DNA of 47,781 nucleotides from Clostridia bacterium (GCA_030528905.1 JAUMXZ010000003.1:1-47781), one strand, 5' to 3'. Numbered from the stretch's first letter, positions 9,870 to 18,427 are shown. Made by a program: numbers and translations. The notes: generated by a model from the sequence alone, not told the origin.

Positions 9870-11054
9870 ATGAAGATAAATTCAAACTTTAATAATGTAG
9901 AAACCAGTTACCTCTTTTCTACAATCGCTAAAAAAATAGATGCTTTCCTACAAGAAAATCCGGATAAAAAAGTTATCCGTCTTGGCATAGGAGACGTTAC
10001 AAGACCTCTGTGCCCTGCTGTTATCTCAGCTTTACATTCAGCTGTAGATGATATGTCTACTAAAAATGGTTTCCACGGCTATGGTCCTGAACAAGGCTAC
10101 CCCTTTATTAAAAATGAGGTGCAGAAATATTATCAGAACCGTAATGTCGATCTTGAAATAGATGAAATATTTATCTCAGACGGTGCAAAAAGTGATGCCG
10201 GCAATATTTTGGACCTTTTCGATAAAGATAATGTTGTACTTATCCCTGACCCTGTTTATCCTGTCTACAGAGATACCAATATAATGGACGGAAGAAAAAT
10301 CGTCTATATGAATGCAAATGAATCTAACTCTTTTCTTCCTATGCCCGACAGTAATATCAAGGCTGACCTAATCTATTTGTGCTCTCCTAATAATCCAACC
10401 GGTGCTACCTATAATAAAGAACAACTCAAGGCTTGGGTCGATTATGCCTTGGCTAATGATGCTTTGATTCTGTTCGATGCTGCTTATGAGGCTTTCATAG
10501 TAGATGACTGCCCTCACTCTATCTATGAAATAGAAAATGCTAAAAAATGCGCTGTCGAAATTTGTTCACTCTCTAAAACCGCCGGCTTTACCGGTACTCG
10601 CTGCGGTTATACTATCGTTCCTTTTGATATCCAATTTGATGGCCATAGCCTTAATAAAATGTGGCTAAGACGCCAGACTACTAAGTTTAACGGCGTTTCA
10701 TATGTCGTTCAAAAAGGTGCTGCTGCTGTCTTTAGCCCTGAAGGTCAAAAACAAATTAAAGAAAATTTAGACTACTATAAACAAAATGCCAAAATTATTT
10801 CAGATGCTATGGACCAAATGAATATCTGGTATACAGGCGGCAAAAACTCTCCTTATATCTGGTTTAAATGCCCTAAAAATATGTATTCCTGGGATTTCTT
10901 CGATCTGCTCCTTACTAAAGCCTGTGTTGTCGGTACTCCCGGTGCCGGATTTGGTAAAAACGGCGACAATTTCTTCAGATTAACCGCTTTTGGTAATAAA
11001 GAAGATACTATCGAGGCTGTTAATAGAATTAAAGCTCTTATCTCATCTTTATAA
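9870..11054 (+). CDS. dapL: LL-diaminopimelate aminotransferase
   Basis: Protein of 394 residues, a fold-type I PLP aminotransferase. Diagnostic segments are VIRLGIGDVTRPLCPAV, FHGYGPEQGYPF, CSPNNPTGATYNKEQL and SLSKTAGFTGTRCGYTIVP, where Lys236 is the PLP-binding lysine. This last motif is characteristic of DapL rather than generic aspartate aminotransferases. The enzyme turns tetrahydrodipicolinate into LL-DAP in one step with glutamate, bypassing the succinylase or acetylase routes. The product is the substrate of DapF encoded upstream in the same operon. The ATG is 2 bases after the pyrG stop, behind AAGGAGGAG located inside the pyrG end. Confidence 0.93.
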   Translation: MKINSNFNNVETSYLFSTIAKKIDAFLQENPDKKVIRLGIGDVTRPLCPAVISALHSAVDDMSTKNGFHGYGPEQGYPFIKNEVQKYYQNRNVDLEIDEIFISDGAKSDAGNILDLFDKDNVVLIPDPVYPVYRDTNIMDGRKIVYMNANESNSFLPMPDSNIKADLIYLCSPNNPTGATYNKEQLKAWVDYALANDALILFDAAYEAFIVDDCPHSIYEIENAKKCAVEICSLSKTAGFTGTRCGYTIVPFDIQFDGHSLNKMWLRRQTTKFNGVSYVVQKGAAAVFSPEGQKQIKENLDYYKQNAKIISDAMDQMNIWYTGGKNSPYIWFKCPKNMYSWDFFDLLLTKACVVGTPGAGFGKNGDNFFRLTAFGNKEDTIEAVNRIKALISSL

Positions 11055-11072
11055 GTAAGGAAGTGTTTAGCT

Positions 11073-11624
11073 TTGTCAAGATCTTTTAATATAGCTGCCA
11101 ATGCAGAAGATGCTTTTAAAAAAAATGATATTAAACTTATTATCTGCTACCTCTTATCAAATATCGATGCCGGTCTGAAAAAAGATGATATTGTTTCTGT
11201 TTTGTCAAAATGTTCAGTCGCTAATTATTTTGAAATAACAAATGCTTTTTCTGAACTCATTACCCAAAAACATATCTCATCTTCTCTTGATGATACAGAA
11301 CTATTCTTTATTACCGATACCGGTAAAATTATCTCAGAACAGCTTTCTGTCTCTCTTCCCTATTCGCTAAGAGAAAAGGTTATTTCTCAAACTCTTAAAC
11401 TGCTCTCTAAGACAAAAAGAGAAACCGAAAATTCTGTTAATATCAAAAATTGTGAAAATGGCTATATTGTTGAGTGTAATATCTCCGGCACTAATATCGA
11501 TCTACTTACCCTGTCTATTTATGCTCCGGATCTTATGCAGGCTGAACTTATAAAGGAAAGCTTTTTGAAAAAACCCGAAAAATTTTATCAGGCAGTTTTA
11601 TCTTTAATTCCCTTGGAAGAATAA
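11073..11624 (+). CDS. DUF4364 family protein, winged-helix-like
   Basis: Protein of 183 residues that I recognise as the DUF4364 type found in Firmicutes. The N-terminal 80 residues look like a winged helix (IKLIICYLLSNIDAGLKKDDIVSVL, then NYFEITNAFSELITQKHI), and the C-terminal part is a mixed alpha/beta domain. Function is unknown; DNA binding is an inference from the fold. The start is TTG at 11073 behind AAGGAAG, 18 bases after dapL, so it is the last gene of the operon. It might regulate the operon, but nothing in the sequence shows this. Confidence 0.7.
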   Translation: MSRSFNIAANAEDAFKKNDIKLIICYLLSNIDAGLKKDDIVSVLSKCSVANYFEITNAFSELITQKHISSSLDDTELFFITDTGKIISEQLSVSLPYSLREKVISQTLKLLSKTKRETENSVNIKNCENGYIVECNISGTNIDLLTLSIYAPDLMQAELIKESFLKKPEKFYQAVLSLIPLEE

Positions 11625-11643
11625 AAACTTTTTACTATATAAT

Positions 11644-11684
11644 CAGCATTAAGATAAGTGCTTACTAAACTTATTTTAATGCTG
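11644..11684 (+). promoter_or_regulatory. Long AT-rich hairpin upstream of the adenine-deaminase-like gene
   Basis: A 16-base inverted repeat (11644-11659 against 11669-11684) pairs completely in RNA if one G-U pair is allowed, with a 9-base loop. It is followed by a T-rich stretch (AAATTTTTAT) and then directly by the ribosome binding site of the next gene. It could end the dapL-DUF4364 transcript or act as a 5' leader structure. A TATAAT at 11638-11643 just before it, with a poorly spaced TTGGAA at 11613, would put the hairpin at the very 5' end of a new transcript. Confidence 0.55.
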
Positions 11685-11708
11685 AAATTTTTATAAAAGG
11701 TGATAATT

Positions 11709-13370
11709 GTGGATAATAATATCTTAAATAATTATATGAATATAACACTTAATCGTGATAAGTCCTTCTTTATTTTCAGAAATGCCCGAATTGTTAATGT
11801 AATTAGTGATGAAGTTAAAAAATGTGATATCGCTGTTTGCAACGGTACTATTGTTGCTATTTCTGATTATTTGGAAAATATAAAAGCTGATGACGAAATA
11901 GACCTTAAAGGTAAGTTTGTTTGCCCCGGATTTATAAACACTTATACTGTTTTGGAATCCTCCTTGATGTCTTTACAGGACTACGATATGCTATCTCTTA
12001 AAAACGGTACTACAACTTTTGTTGCTGATTTGACTAATGTCTATAACATAGCAGGATATTCAGGTATAGCTAATTATTTGAAAGAATCTGAAAATCTTAA
12101 CTGTAACCCATATTTTTTACTCCCTGTATCCGCTCTGAAAAATGAAAACATCTCACAGATTCTATCCTGTGACTCTATCTTAGGCCTGACTGTTTCTCCT
12201 GATGACCTTTCAGACTCCCAAAACTATAAACATATCTTTGAGTCCTTAAATCACACAAAAATTAAAAACATCTTGCCTGTTATGCCTCTTTACTCAGAAA
12301 ATAACATCAAAAATTTAAGCCTCTTCTCGACTTGTGCCATAGTCGGCGCATCTTCTGTTGAGGAAGCTTCTCAAGTTTTACGCGCTGGAAAGTCTTTGTC
12401 TATACGCGACGGCTCATATGTGAATAATGTGCGAAATATAATAGTCGGTGCAATAAGAAACTTTTTGCCTATGAATGTCTTTTCTTTTAACACATATCTT
12501 AAAAATGCTAAAGATCTGATAAACGACGGCTTTATAAATGCTTCTGTTAAAAAAGCTGTAAATGCCGGGCTTAACCCTGTGTATGCTGTAAAGATGGCAA
12601 CCATAAATGCTTCTTCTGTCTACTCTCTTAATCATCTTGGCTCTATTTCTGTTGGCAAACAGGCTGATATGGTCGTTTTAAATGACCTTACAAGCGTTGA
12701 TATTGATTCTGTATATGTAAAAGGAAAATGTGTTAATAAATCTTCTTCTGCGCCATACTATCCTCCTAACTTCTTTAACACTATAAGCACAAAAAAATTA
12801 AAACCTGATATATTATCTGTTGATCCTATAGACAATATTACTGTTATCAAGATCCTTAATGATTCTATGACCACTTTCTGTTCTGATAAAAAATCTTCTG
12901 AAAATTTTGATAGCCTGAATAAAATTTTTGTTTCTGATAAAAATTTCGATAACACCTCTATTGCTTACATTGAAAATATCGGGATAAAAAATGCTGCTGT
13001 TGCTTCAAGCATCTCTTTGCAAAATGATATTATATCAATCGGCGATAATGATGATGATATGTTCCTTGCGCTAAACAGACTCCAACAATCAGGCGGCGGT
13101 ATTGTAATCGTTAGTAATAATACTGTTGTCTCAGAAATTCATTTGCCGGTGCTTGCTGCTGTTTCCAAACTGCCTGTTAAAAAACTTTTAGAACAAATCA
13201 CCGAATTTGAGTCTAATCTTCAAAATATAAACTTCAACAGTAAACTCAATCTATTCTCTGTTCTTAATAACATCACTTCCACTAACATCCCTAAAGTCAA
13301 AATTACTCCAAACGGCATATTTGATGTTCTTTCTAAAAGTTTTGTAAATCTAAAACCTCAAAACAAATAG
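11709..13370 (+). CDS. Adenine-deaminase-like amidohydrolase lacking all metal-binding motifs (pseudoenzyme)
   Basis: Protein of 553 residues, close to the usual 575-590 of adenine deaminase. The start chosen is GTG at 11709, 6 bases after AAGGTGAT; an earlier in-frame GTG at 11700 overlaps that site. Scaffold motifs are clear: KFVCPGFIN, LESSL, NGTTTFVADL, VKMATINASSVYSL, LGSISVGKQADMVVLNDL, and the C-terminal DNDDDMFLALNRL, QSGGGIVIV and KITPNGIFDVL. The catalytic motifs are gone. DAHIHIESS reads NTYTVLESS (Tyr79 and Val81 for the two His), ADPHE reads ADLTN (107-110), the S-D-H-E motif reads A-I-V-G (about 210-213), T-D-D reads T-Y-L, and A-H-D-S-H-N is replaced. It is probably not a deaminase. 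The long open frame argues for a retained non-catalytic role rather than decay. Confidence 0.75.
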   Translation: MDNNILNNYMNITLNRDKSFFIFRNARIVNVISDEVKKCDIAVCNGTIVAISDYLENIKADDEIDLKGKFVCPGFINTYTVLESSLMSLQDYDMLSLKNGTTTFVADLTNVYNIAGYSGIANYLKESENLNCNPYFLLPVSALKNENISQILSCDSILGLTVSPDDLSDSQNYKHIFESLNHTKIKNILPVMPLYSENNIKNLSLFSTCAIVGASSVEEASQVLRAGKSLSIRDGSYVNNVRNIIVGAIRNFLPMNVFSFNTYLKNAKDLINDGFINASVKKAVNAGLNPVYAVKMATINASSVYSLNHLGSISVGKQADMVVLNDLTSVDIDSVYVKGKCVNKSSSAPYYPPNFFNTISTKKLKPDILSVDPIDNITVIKILNDSMTTFCSDKKSSENFDSLNKIFVSDKNFDNTSIAYIENIGIKNAAVASSISLQNDIISIGDNDDDMFLALNRLQQSGGGIVIVSNNTVVSEIHLPVLAAVSKLPVKKLLEQITEFESNLQNINFNSKLNLFSVLNNITSTNIPKVKITPNGIFDVLSKSFVNLKPQNK

Positions 13371-13387
13371 CATATTGTTAATATTGC

Positions 13388-13416
13388 TTGTATTTATTTT
13401 TAAAATATGTTATCAT
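13388..13416 (+). promoter_or_regulatory. Possible promoter of the lipoprotein-ybaB-recR group
   Basis: TTGTAT at 13388-13393 and TATCAT at 13411-13416 are 17 bases apart, about 54 bases before the lipoprotein start. Both hexamers match consensus only partly, in a very AT-rich gap. Confidence 0.4.
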
Positions 13417-13469
13417 ATCACTTAGCTTTATTTTAATGTTTTATTAAAAGTGTACAAGGAGTATGTTCT

Positions 13470-14018
13470 ATGAAAAAATTATCTTTATTTCTATCTTTAT
13501 TGTCTTTAACTTTTATTTTGTTCGCTTTCTCAGCCTGCGGCGCCGGTGATGTCGGCAGTGATGAATATATGGCTAAAAAAGCTGCAAGTGAAAATGCTGC
13601 ATTAACCGGCCAAACTCAAACAGACCCTGCTGAAAAAGAACCTGAGTGGGACCCCACTTTTGACGGCCTAATTGAATGTTTTAAGTGGCACGGTTATATC
13701 GATGTTAATACAAAATTCAATACCGCTGCTGATGTAGTTGGTGCTAATGTCGGCTATCGCTTTACCTCAAATGCCTGCGCAAGCGGCCCGTTTAATCTTG
13801 AACTGTATTACTATGACCCTCAGAATCCTTTGGGAAATTCCCAGGAATTTATAAACAAAATAAAAGAGTCTGGACATTTTACTTTACTCGACAATGACAT
13901 ACAATCTGTCGTGTCCAATAACGGTAAATATATGATGGTGTATTCAAGCACCTCTACTAAACCTGAAGACCTTGAGAAAAAACAGGAAATATATGATGTA
14001 TTGATAAATTTTAATTAA
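13470..14018 (+). CDS. Small predicted lipoprotein of unknown function
   Basis: Protein of 182 residues. It starts with a lipoprotein signal peptide: positive MKKL, a hydrophobic core, and the lipobox FSAC with Cys23 as the lipidated residue. A 30-residue linker rich in Ala, Glu and Lys follows, then a compact domain of about 130 residues with aromatic residues (GLIECFKWHGYIDV, NLELYYYDPQNPLG). After removal of the signal it should be anchored on the outer face of the membrane. I recognise no family. AAGGAG lies 10 bases before the ATG, and the gene is 15 bases upstream of ybaB. It has no obvious functional link to the DNA-repair genes that follow. Confidence 0.75.
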   Translation: MKKLSLFLSLLSLTFILFAFSACGAGDVGSDEYMAKKAASENAALTGQTQTDPAEKEPEWDPTFDGLIECFKWHGYIDVNTKFNTAADVVGANVGYRFTSNACASGPFNLELYYYDPQNPLGNSQEFINKIKESGHFTLLDNDIQSVVSNNGKYMMVYSSTSTKPEDLEKKQEIYDVLINFN

Positions 14019-14033
14019 CAAAGGAGAATTTTT

Positions 14034-14384
14034 ATGAAAGCTCGTATCCCTAAAAATAATTTTTCAGGCGGTGCAAATAATTTGCAGCAAATTGCTATGC
14101 AGGCTCAAAAAATGCAGAAAAAAATGGATGAAGTCGGCGCAGAACTTGATGAAAAAGAATATAGCGCTACATCAGGCGGTCAAGCTGTTAAAGTCACTGT
14201 CAAAGGTACTATGGAAATCCTTAATATCGAATTGTCAAATGATATTATTGATCCTGATGAACCCGATATGCTCTGTGACTTGATAATCGCTGCTGCTAAT
14301 GAGGCTTTGCGCACAGCTCAGCAGGACAGAAACGATCAAATGGAAGCTCTTTCCGGCGGAATCAGTATCCCCGGCTTGTTCTAA
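14034..14384 (+). CDS. YbaB/EbfC family nucleoid-associated protein
   Basis: Protein of 116 residues. NLQQIAMQAQKMQKKMDEV is the N-terminal helix of the YbaB family, followed by the strand region ATSGGQAVKVTVKG and the C-terminal helix ANEALRTAQQDRNDQM. The family forms tweezer-like dimers that bind DNA and is almost always next to recR, as here. AAGGAG lies 8 bases before the start. Its stop codon shares one base with the recR ATG, so translation is coupled. dnaX, the usual upstream partner, is absent; the lipoprotein gene occupies that place. Confidence 0.92.
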   Translation: MKARIPKNNFSGGANNLQQIAMQAQKMQKKMDEVGAELDEKEYSATSGGQAVKVTVKGTMEILNIELSNDIIDPDEPDMLCDLIIAAANEALRTAQQDRNDQMEALSGGISIPGLF

Positions 14385-14983
14385 TGTACACTATCAACAG
14401 CCTGTCTTTGCTCGTCGAACAGTTCCAGCGATTACCCGGTATAGGTAATAAAACCGCTCAAAGACTTGCTTATTATGTCCTTAACCTGCCTGAAAATGAA
14501 GTCAAAAAGTTTACAAACGCCATTCTTGATGCTCATAAAAATTTAAGGCAGTGCAAAATCTGCTCCAATCTGACCGATGCCGAAATATGTTCTATTTGTA
14601 CTGACCCAAAAAGAGATAAATCTATTATTTGCGTCTTGACTGCACCTAAAGATGTCATCGCCTTTGAAAAAACTAATCAGTATAACGGCCTTTATCATGT
14701 ACTCAACGGCGAAATCTCCCCTATGAACGGCGTTTCACCTGAGGATATTAAAATTAAGGAACTTCTTGACCGCTTAAAAGACGGCACTGTTAAAGAAGTC
14801 ATTATGGCTACCAACCCTACTATCGAAGGTGAGGCCACTTCTATGTATATCTCAAGACTCATTAAACCCTATAATATAACTGTTACTCGTCTTGCTTATG
14901 GAATCCCTATTGGTGCAGATTTGGAATATGCAGACGAAATAACTCTTGGCCGAGCTTTAAATGGCCGGCAAAATATGATTTAG
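14384..14983 (+). CDS. recR: Recombination protein RecR
   Basis: Protein of 199 residues, standard length. It shows the helix-hairpin-helix LVEQFQRLPGIGNKTAQRLAYYVL, a four-cysteine zinc finger (CKICSNLTDAEICSIC), and a Toprim domain (IICVLTAPKDVIAFEKTNQYNGLYHVL, ATNPTIEGEATSMY). RecR acts with RecO and RecF to load RecA on gapped DNA. The C-terminus (ADEITLGRALNGRQNM) is the conserved end of the family. It ends just before a strong bidirectional terminator. Confidence 0.97.
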   Translation: MYTINSLSLLVEQFQRLPGIGNKTAQRLAYYVLNLPENEVKKFTNAILDAHKNLRQCKICSNLTDAEICSICTDPKRDKSIICVLTAPKDVIAFEKTNQYNGLYHVLNGEISPMNGVSPEDIKIKELLDRLKDGTVKEVIMATNPTIEGEATSMYISRLIKPYNITVTRLAYGIPIGADLEYADEITLGRALNGRQNMI

Positions 14984-14990
14984 CTTATTA

Positions 14991-15026
14991 AAAATCCTTA
15001 CGGTAAATCTACCGTAAGGATTTTTT
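14991..15026. terminator. Bidirectional intrinsic terminator between recR and ytaF
   Basis: A perfect 14-base inverted repeat (14991-15004 against 15011-15024) with a 6-base loop has A-rich and T-rich outer arms, so it can end transcription from both sides. The genes on either side converge on it. Confidence 0.9.
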
Positions 15027-15027
15027 G

Positions 15028-15666
15028 TCAGTATATATATCTGCATACAGCTATTATAATTAAAATTATCGCACTTGTGATTATAAATATCTTTTGATCC
15101 ACTCTATATTTCAATAAATATTTGCCTATAAAATAACCCGAACTTATCAAAAAAGTCTGTAACAGCCCTATCAGTAACGGAAATATAAATACATTACTAA
15201 AATACACAACCGATCCTATTCCCACAAAACAGGAATCTATTGACAAAGTAAGTGAAATATATACAGCCTCAAACCAGTCTATGCTCTTTGACTTGTCTAT
15301 GTCTATGCTTTCCGGCCGCTTCATTACCTTTATTCCCATATTTGCAGGACTCATTTTCTCCTTGCCCGGATTTTCTCCTGCTCTTTTATCACTTTTATCT
15401 CTGTCTTTTTTTAACCCTTCTATTAACATATATACCGCAAGTAATATAATCATTGCCGAGCTTATAATCTTCGATATCTCTAAAGGTATAAATCTAAATA
15501 AAATATTACCAAAAATTGTTGCTGTAAGCGTCAATGAAAACGATATAAAAAATATTATAACCTTTGCCGGATTTAATATCTTTATCCCTCTTATCCCATA
15601 TGTTACTCCTATACCTATCGAATCAATGCTAAGACAACAGGCAAGAAGTATACTGCTTAAAAACAA
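15028..15666 (-). CDS. ytaF: YtaF-like sporulation membrane protein (MntP superfamily)
   Basis: Integral membrane protein of about 212 residues with six hydrophobic segments in two similar halves. Each half carries an intramembrane acidic motif (CLSIDSIGIG, TLSIDSCFVG) like those of MntP-type exporters. The charged central loop (KKDRDKSDKRAGENPGKEK) and GVTYGIRGIKI fit YtaF, a sporulation membrane protein, better than MntP. The best start is TTG at 15666: a perfect AGGAGG (15679-15674) sits 7 bases before it, whereas the ATG at 15684 has no ribosome binding site. Transport function is inferred only from the superfamily. Confidence 0.75.
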   Translation of the reverse strand: MFLSSILLACCLSIDSIGIGVTYGIRGIKILNPAKVIIFFISFSLTLTATIFGNILFRFIPLEISKIISSAMIILLAVYMLIEGLKKDRDKSDKRAGENPGKEKMSPANMGIKVMKRPESIDIDKSKSIDWFEAVYISLTLSIDSCFVGIGSVVYFSNVFIFPLLIGLLQTFLISSGYFIGKYLLKYRVDQKIFIITSAIILIIIAVCRYIY

Positions 15667-15784
15667 AGCTAAACCTCCTACCATTTTTATTCATAGTATG
15701 AGATTTTTAAAAACTTTGTGTACTACCAAAAAAAATTTTTGAATACTATTATATAAATATAAATTCTCCGGAGGTGGCCTTTTA

Positions 15785-18427
15785 ATGCGCTTTTATAGCC
15801 TGCCTGCTGATAAAGTTGTAGATATACTGAAAAGCAACTCACGCTTAGGCCTTAGTAATACTGCCGTAAAAGATCGTATAAAAAAGTTTGGATATAACAA
15901 ATTAAAAGAACCTAAAAAGAAAAATCTGTTCCTTCGCTTTATCGATCAACTCTCTGACTTTATGATACTCATTTTAATAATCGCAGCCGTAGTCTCATTT
16001 ATAATATCTAAACTTGAAAACAATAATGATTACATAGACTCCATTATAATTATCCTTATCGTTATTATCAATGCCTGTGTCGGTGTTGTTCAGGAAAATA
16101 AAGCTGAAAAGGCTATAGAAGCTTTGAAAAAATTATCCTCCTACAAAACTAATGTATTAAGAAATGGCAAGGAAGCTGTTATCGACTCTGAAATGCTAGT
16201 CCCGGGGGACATTGTCTTTCTTAATACCGGCGATTTTGTTCCTGCTGATGCAAGAATTATAAGTGCTAATAACCTAAAAGTAAAAGAAGATGCCCTTACC
16301 GGTGAGTCTGTAGCCGCTATTAAAGATGCAAATGTCTGTTTAAAGGAAGGCACCAACATTATCGATCAAAAAAATATGCTCTTTTCAGGCACTTTTGTCA
16401 CTACCGGAAAATGCACCTGTATCGTTACCGCAACCGGTATGAACACCCAAATAGGTAAAATCGCTAACCTGATAAATAAACAGGATTCTCCCAACACACC
16501 TTTGCAAAAATCACTGCATAAAACCGGAAAACTCTTAGGTCTTAGTGCCATTATTATATGTATAATTATATTCGCGCTCGGACTTTTACAAAATATAGAT
16601 CCTTTGAAAATGTTTATGATATCCATTAGCCTTGCTGTTGCTGCAATCCCTGAAGGCCTGCCTGCTGTTGTAACTATAGTCTTAGCTCTTGGAGTTAAAC
16701 GCCTTGCTGATAATAAGGCTATTATAAGAAAACTCCCGGCGGTTGAAACCCTTGGCAGTGCTGATGTAATATGCTCTGATAAAACCGGTACTCTTACTCA
16801 AAATAAAATGACCGTTCAAATTGTATCTGACTTTAAGGATATTTTAAAACCTTCAAGCGAGTCAAGTGAAATTATTTTATCTCTTGCTGCTCTTTGTAAC
16901 AATGCAAAAACTATTCGCTCAAATAACAAAATTTATGCTTTAGGTGACCCTACTGAAGAAGCTATTGTTAATGCTTATAACAGTTTAGGTAAAGATAAAA
17001 AAGTCCTTGATGACCTCTTTGTCAGAATAGATGAAATTCCTTTTGATTCAAACAAAAAGTTTATGACCACATTACATAAAACTCCGACCGGAAAATACAG
17101 GATAATCTCCAAAGGTGCTGCTGATATACTTATAAACAAATGCACTAAATTTTTAAACAATGGGAAAATCTCTGATATCACAAACTTTGAGCGGCAGCTT
17201 ATAAGAAAACAAAATGAAGCTATGGCGTCAAAAGCTCTGAGAGTTATCTGCGTTTGCTATAATGATACCAATACTCTTCCCTCTAAAGACCAACTAAATA
17301 AAAACCTCATATTTGCAGGACTTATAGCTATGCTTGACCCGCCACGAAAAGAGGCTAAACAAGCTGTCAAAGACTGTCAGCTTGCCGGTATCAAACCCGT
17401 TATGATAACCGGAGATCATATAATAACTGCAAAAGCTATTGCTAAAGATCTCGGTATATACACTACTGATTCCAAAGCTATCTGCGGTTATGAACTTGAT
17501 AGAATCTCCCCTGAAAACCTCAAAGATAAAATAAATGATTATTCTGTCTTTGCAAGAGTTACTCCCGAACATAAAGTTAAAATTGTCAAAGCTTTCCAGC
17601 AAAATAATAATGTAGTCGCTATGACCGGAGATGGCGTTAATGATGCCCCTGCTTTAAAAGCTGCTGATATAGGCTGTGCTATGGGAAAAAATGGTACTGC
17701 CGTTGCAAAAGAAGCTGCTGATATGATTCTTACCGATGATAATTTTGCCACCATAGTTTCCGCTATAAAACAGGGGCGTACTGTTTTTGAAAATATCAGA
17801 AAAACCATTCACTTTCTCATTTCAAGCAATATAGGCGAAATTATTACTGTCCTGTCTGCTTTCTTACTAAACTTACCCTCCCCTTTGCTTGCTATACAGC
17901 TTTTATGGGTTAACTTGGTAACAGATTCTTTGCCTGCTTTGGCTTTAGGTGTTGAACCTGTAGAAAAAAATATTATGTTGAAAAAATCAAAAAATGAAAA
18001 AGGTAAACTCTTTACCAAAAAAATGGCCTTTGAAATAGCTGTCGAGGGCTTTTTTATAGGTACTATATCAATGCTCGCTTTTTGCATAGGCCGCTCTTAT
18101 TTTGACTCTTTTGATAATACCGATATCGCCCGTACAATGGCTTTCTGCGTTCTGAGCTTATCTCAGCTGATTCACGCTTTTAATGTCAGAAGTGATCTCT
18201 CTTTATTCAAAATAGGCTTTTTTTCTAATCCTAAAATGATCTTTTCATTCTTTGTATGTTTACTCCTTCAAATATCTGTTGTTTGTATTCCTTTTCTTAA
18301 CTCTGTATTTAAAACAGTACCTCTAAATCCTGTTCAATGGCTTATAGTAGCCGGATTATCTTTATCTCCTCTTGTTATAATCGAGATAGAAAAAGCTCTG
18401 TTTAAAAAACCTTGCCACGATAGTTAA
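15785..18427 (+). CDS. Calcium-translocating P-type ATPase
   Basis: Protein of 880 residues, the size of bacterial SERCA/PMCA-like P2 ATPases. Domains in order: N-terminal cation ATPase segment; TM1-2; actuator domain with the TGE loop (DALTGESVAA); TM3-4 with PEGLPAVVTIVLALGVKRLA; phosphorylation site DKTGTLTQNKMTV; nucleotide-binding domain (KGAADILINKC); hinge MTGDGVNDAPALKAADIGCAMG; and four more TM helices. PEGL in TM4 and NLVTDSLPALALG in TM6 match the calcium-binding sites of the Ca2+ subgroup. It exports Ca2+ using ATP. GGAGG lies 10 bases before the ATG. Its TAA stop overlaps the stop of the converging gene. Confidence 0.92.
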   Translation: MRFYSLPADKVVDILKSNSRLGLSNTAVKDRIKKFGYNKLKEPKKKNLFLRFIDQLSDFMILILIIAAVVSFIISKLENNNDYIDSIIIILIVIINACVGVVQENKAEKAIEALKKLSSYKTNVLRNGKEAVIDSEMLVPGDIVFLNTGDFVPADARIISANNLKVKEDALTGESVAAIKDANVCLKEGTNIIDQKNMLFSGTFVTTGKCTCIVTATGMNTQIGKIANLINKQDSPNTPLQKSLHKTGKLLGLSAIIICIIIFALGLLQNIDPLKMFMISISLAVAAIPEGLPAVVTIVLALGVKRLADNKAIIRKLPAVETLGSADVICSDKTGTLTQNKMTVQIVSDFKDILKPSSESSEIILSLAALCNNAKTIRSNNKIYALGDPTEEAIVNAYNSLGKDKKVLDDLFVRIDEIPFDSNKKFMTTLHKTPTGKYRIISKGAADILINKCTKFLNNGKISDITNFERQLIRKQNEAMASKALRVICVCYNDTNTLPSKDQLNKNLIFAGLIAMLDPPRKEAKQAVKDCQLAGIKPVMITGDHIITAKAIAKDLGIYTTDSKAICGYELDRISPENLKDKINDYSVFARVTPEHKVKIVKAFQQNNNVVAMTGDGVNDAPALKAADIGCAMGKNGTAVAKEAADMILTDDNFATIVSAIKQGRTVFENIRKTIHFLISSNIGEIITVLSAFLLNLPSPLLAIQLLWVNLVTDSLPALALGVEPVEKNIMLKKSKNEKGKLFTKKMAFEIAVEGFFIGTISMLAFCIGRSYFDSFDNTDIARTMAFCVLSLSQLIHAFNVRSDLSLFKIGFFSNPKMIFSFFVCLLLQISVVCIPFLNSVFKTVPLNPVQWLIVAGLSLSPLVIIEIEKALFKKPCHDS

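Noticed and set aside
15281-15742. A 153-codon hydrophobic frame opposite ytaF
   Set aside because: It is the complement of a membrane-protein gene with clear motifs; no ribosome binding site or similarity supports it.
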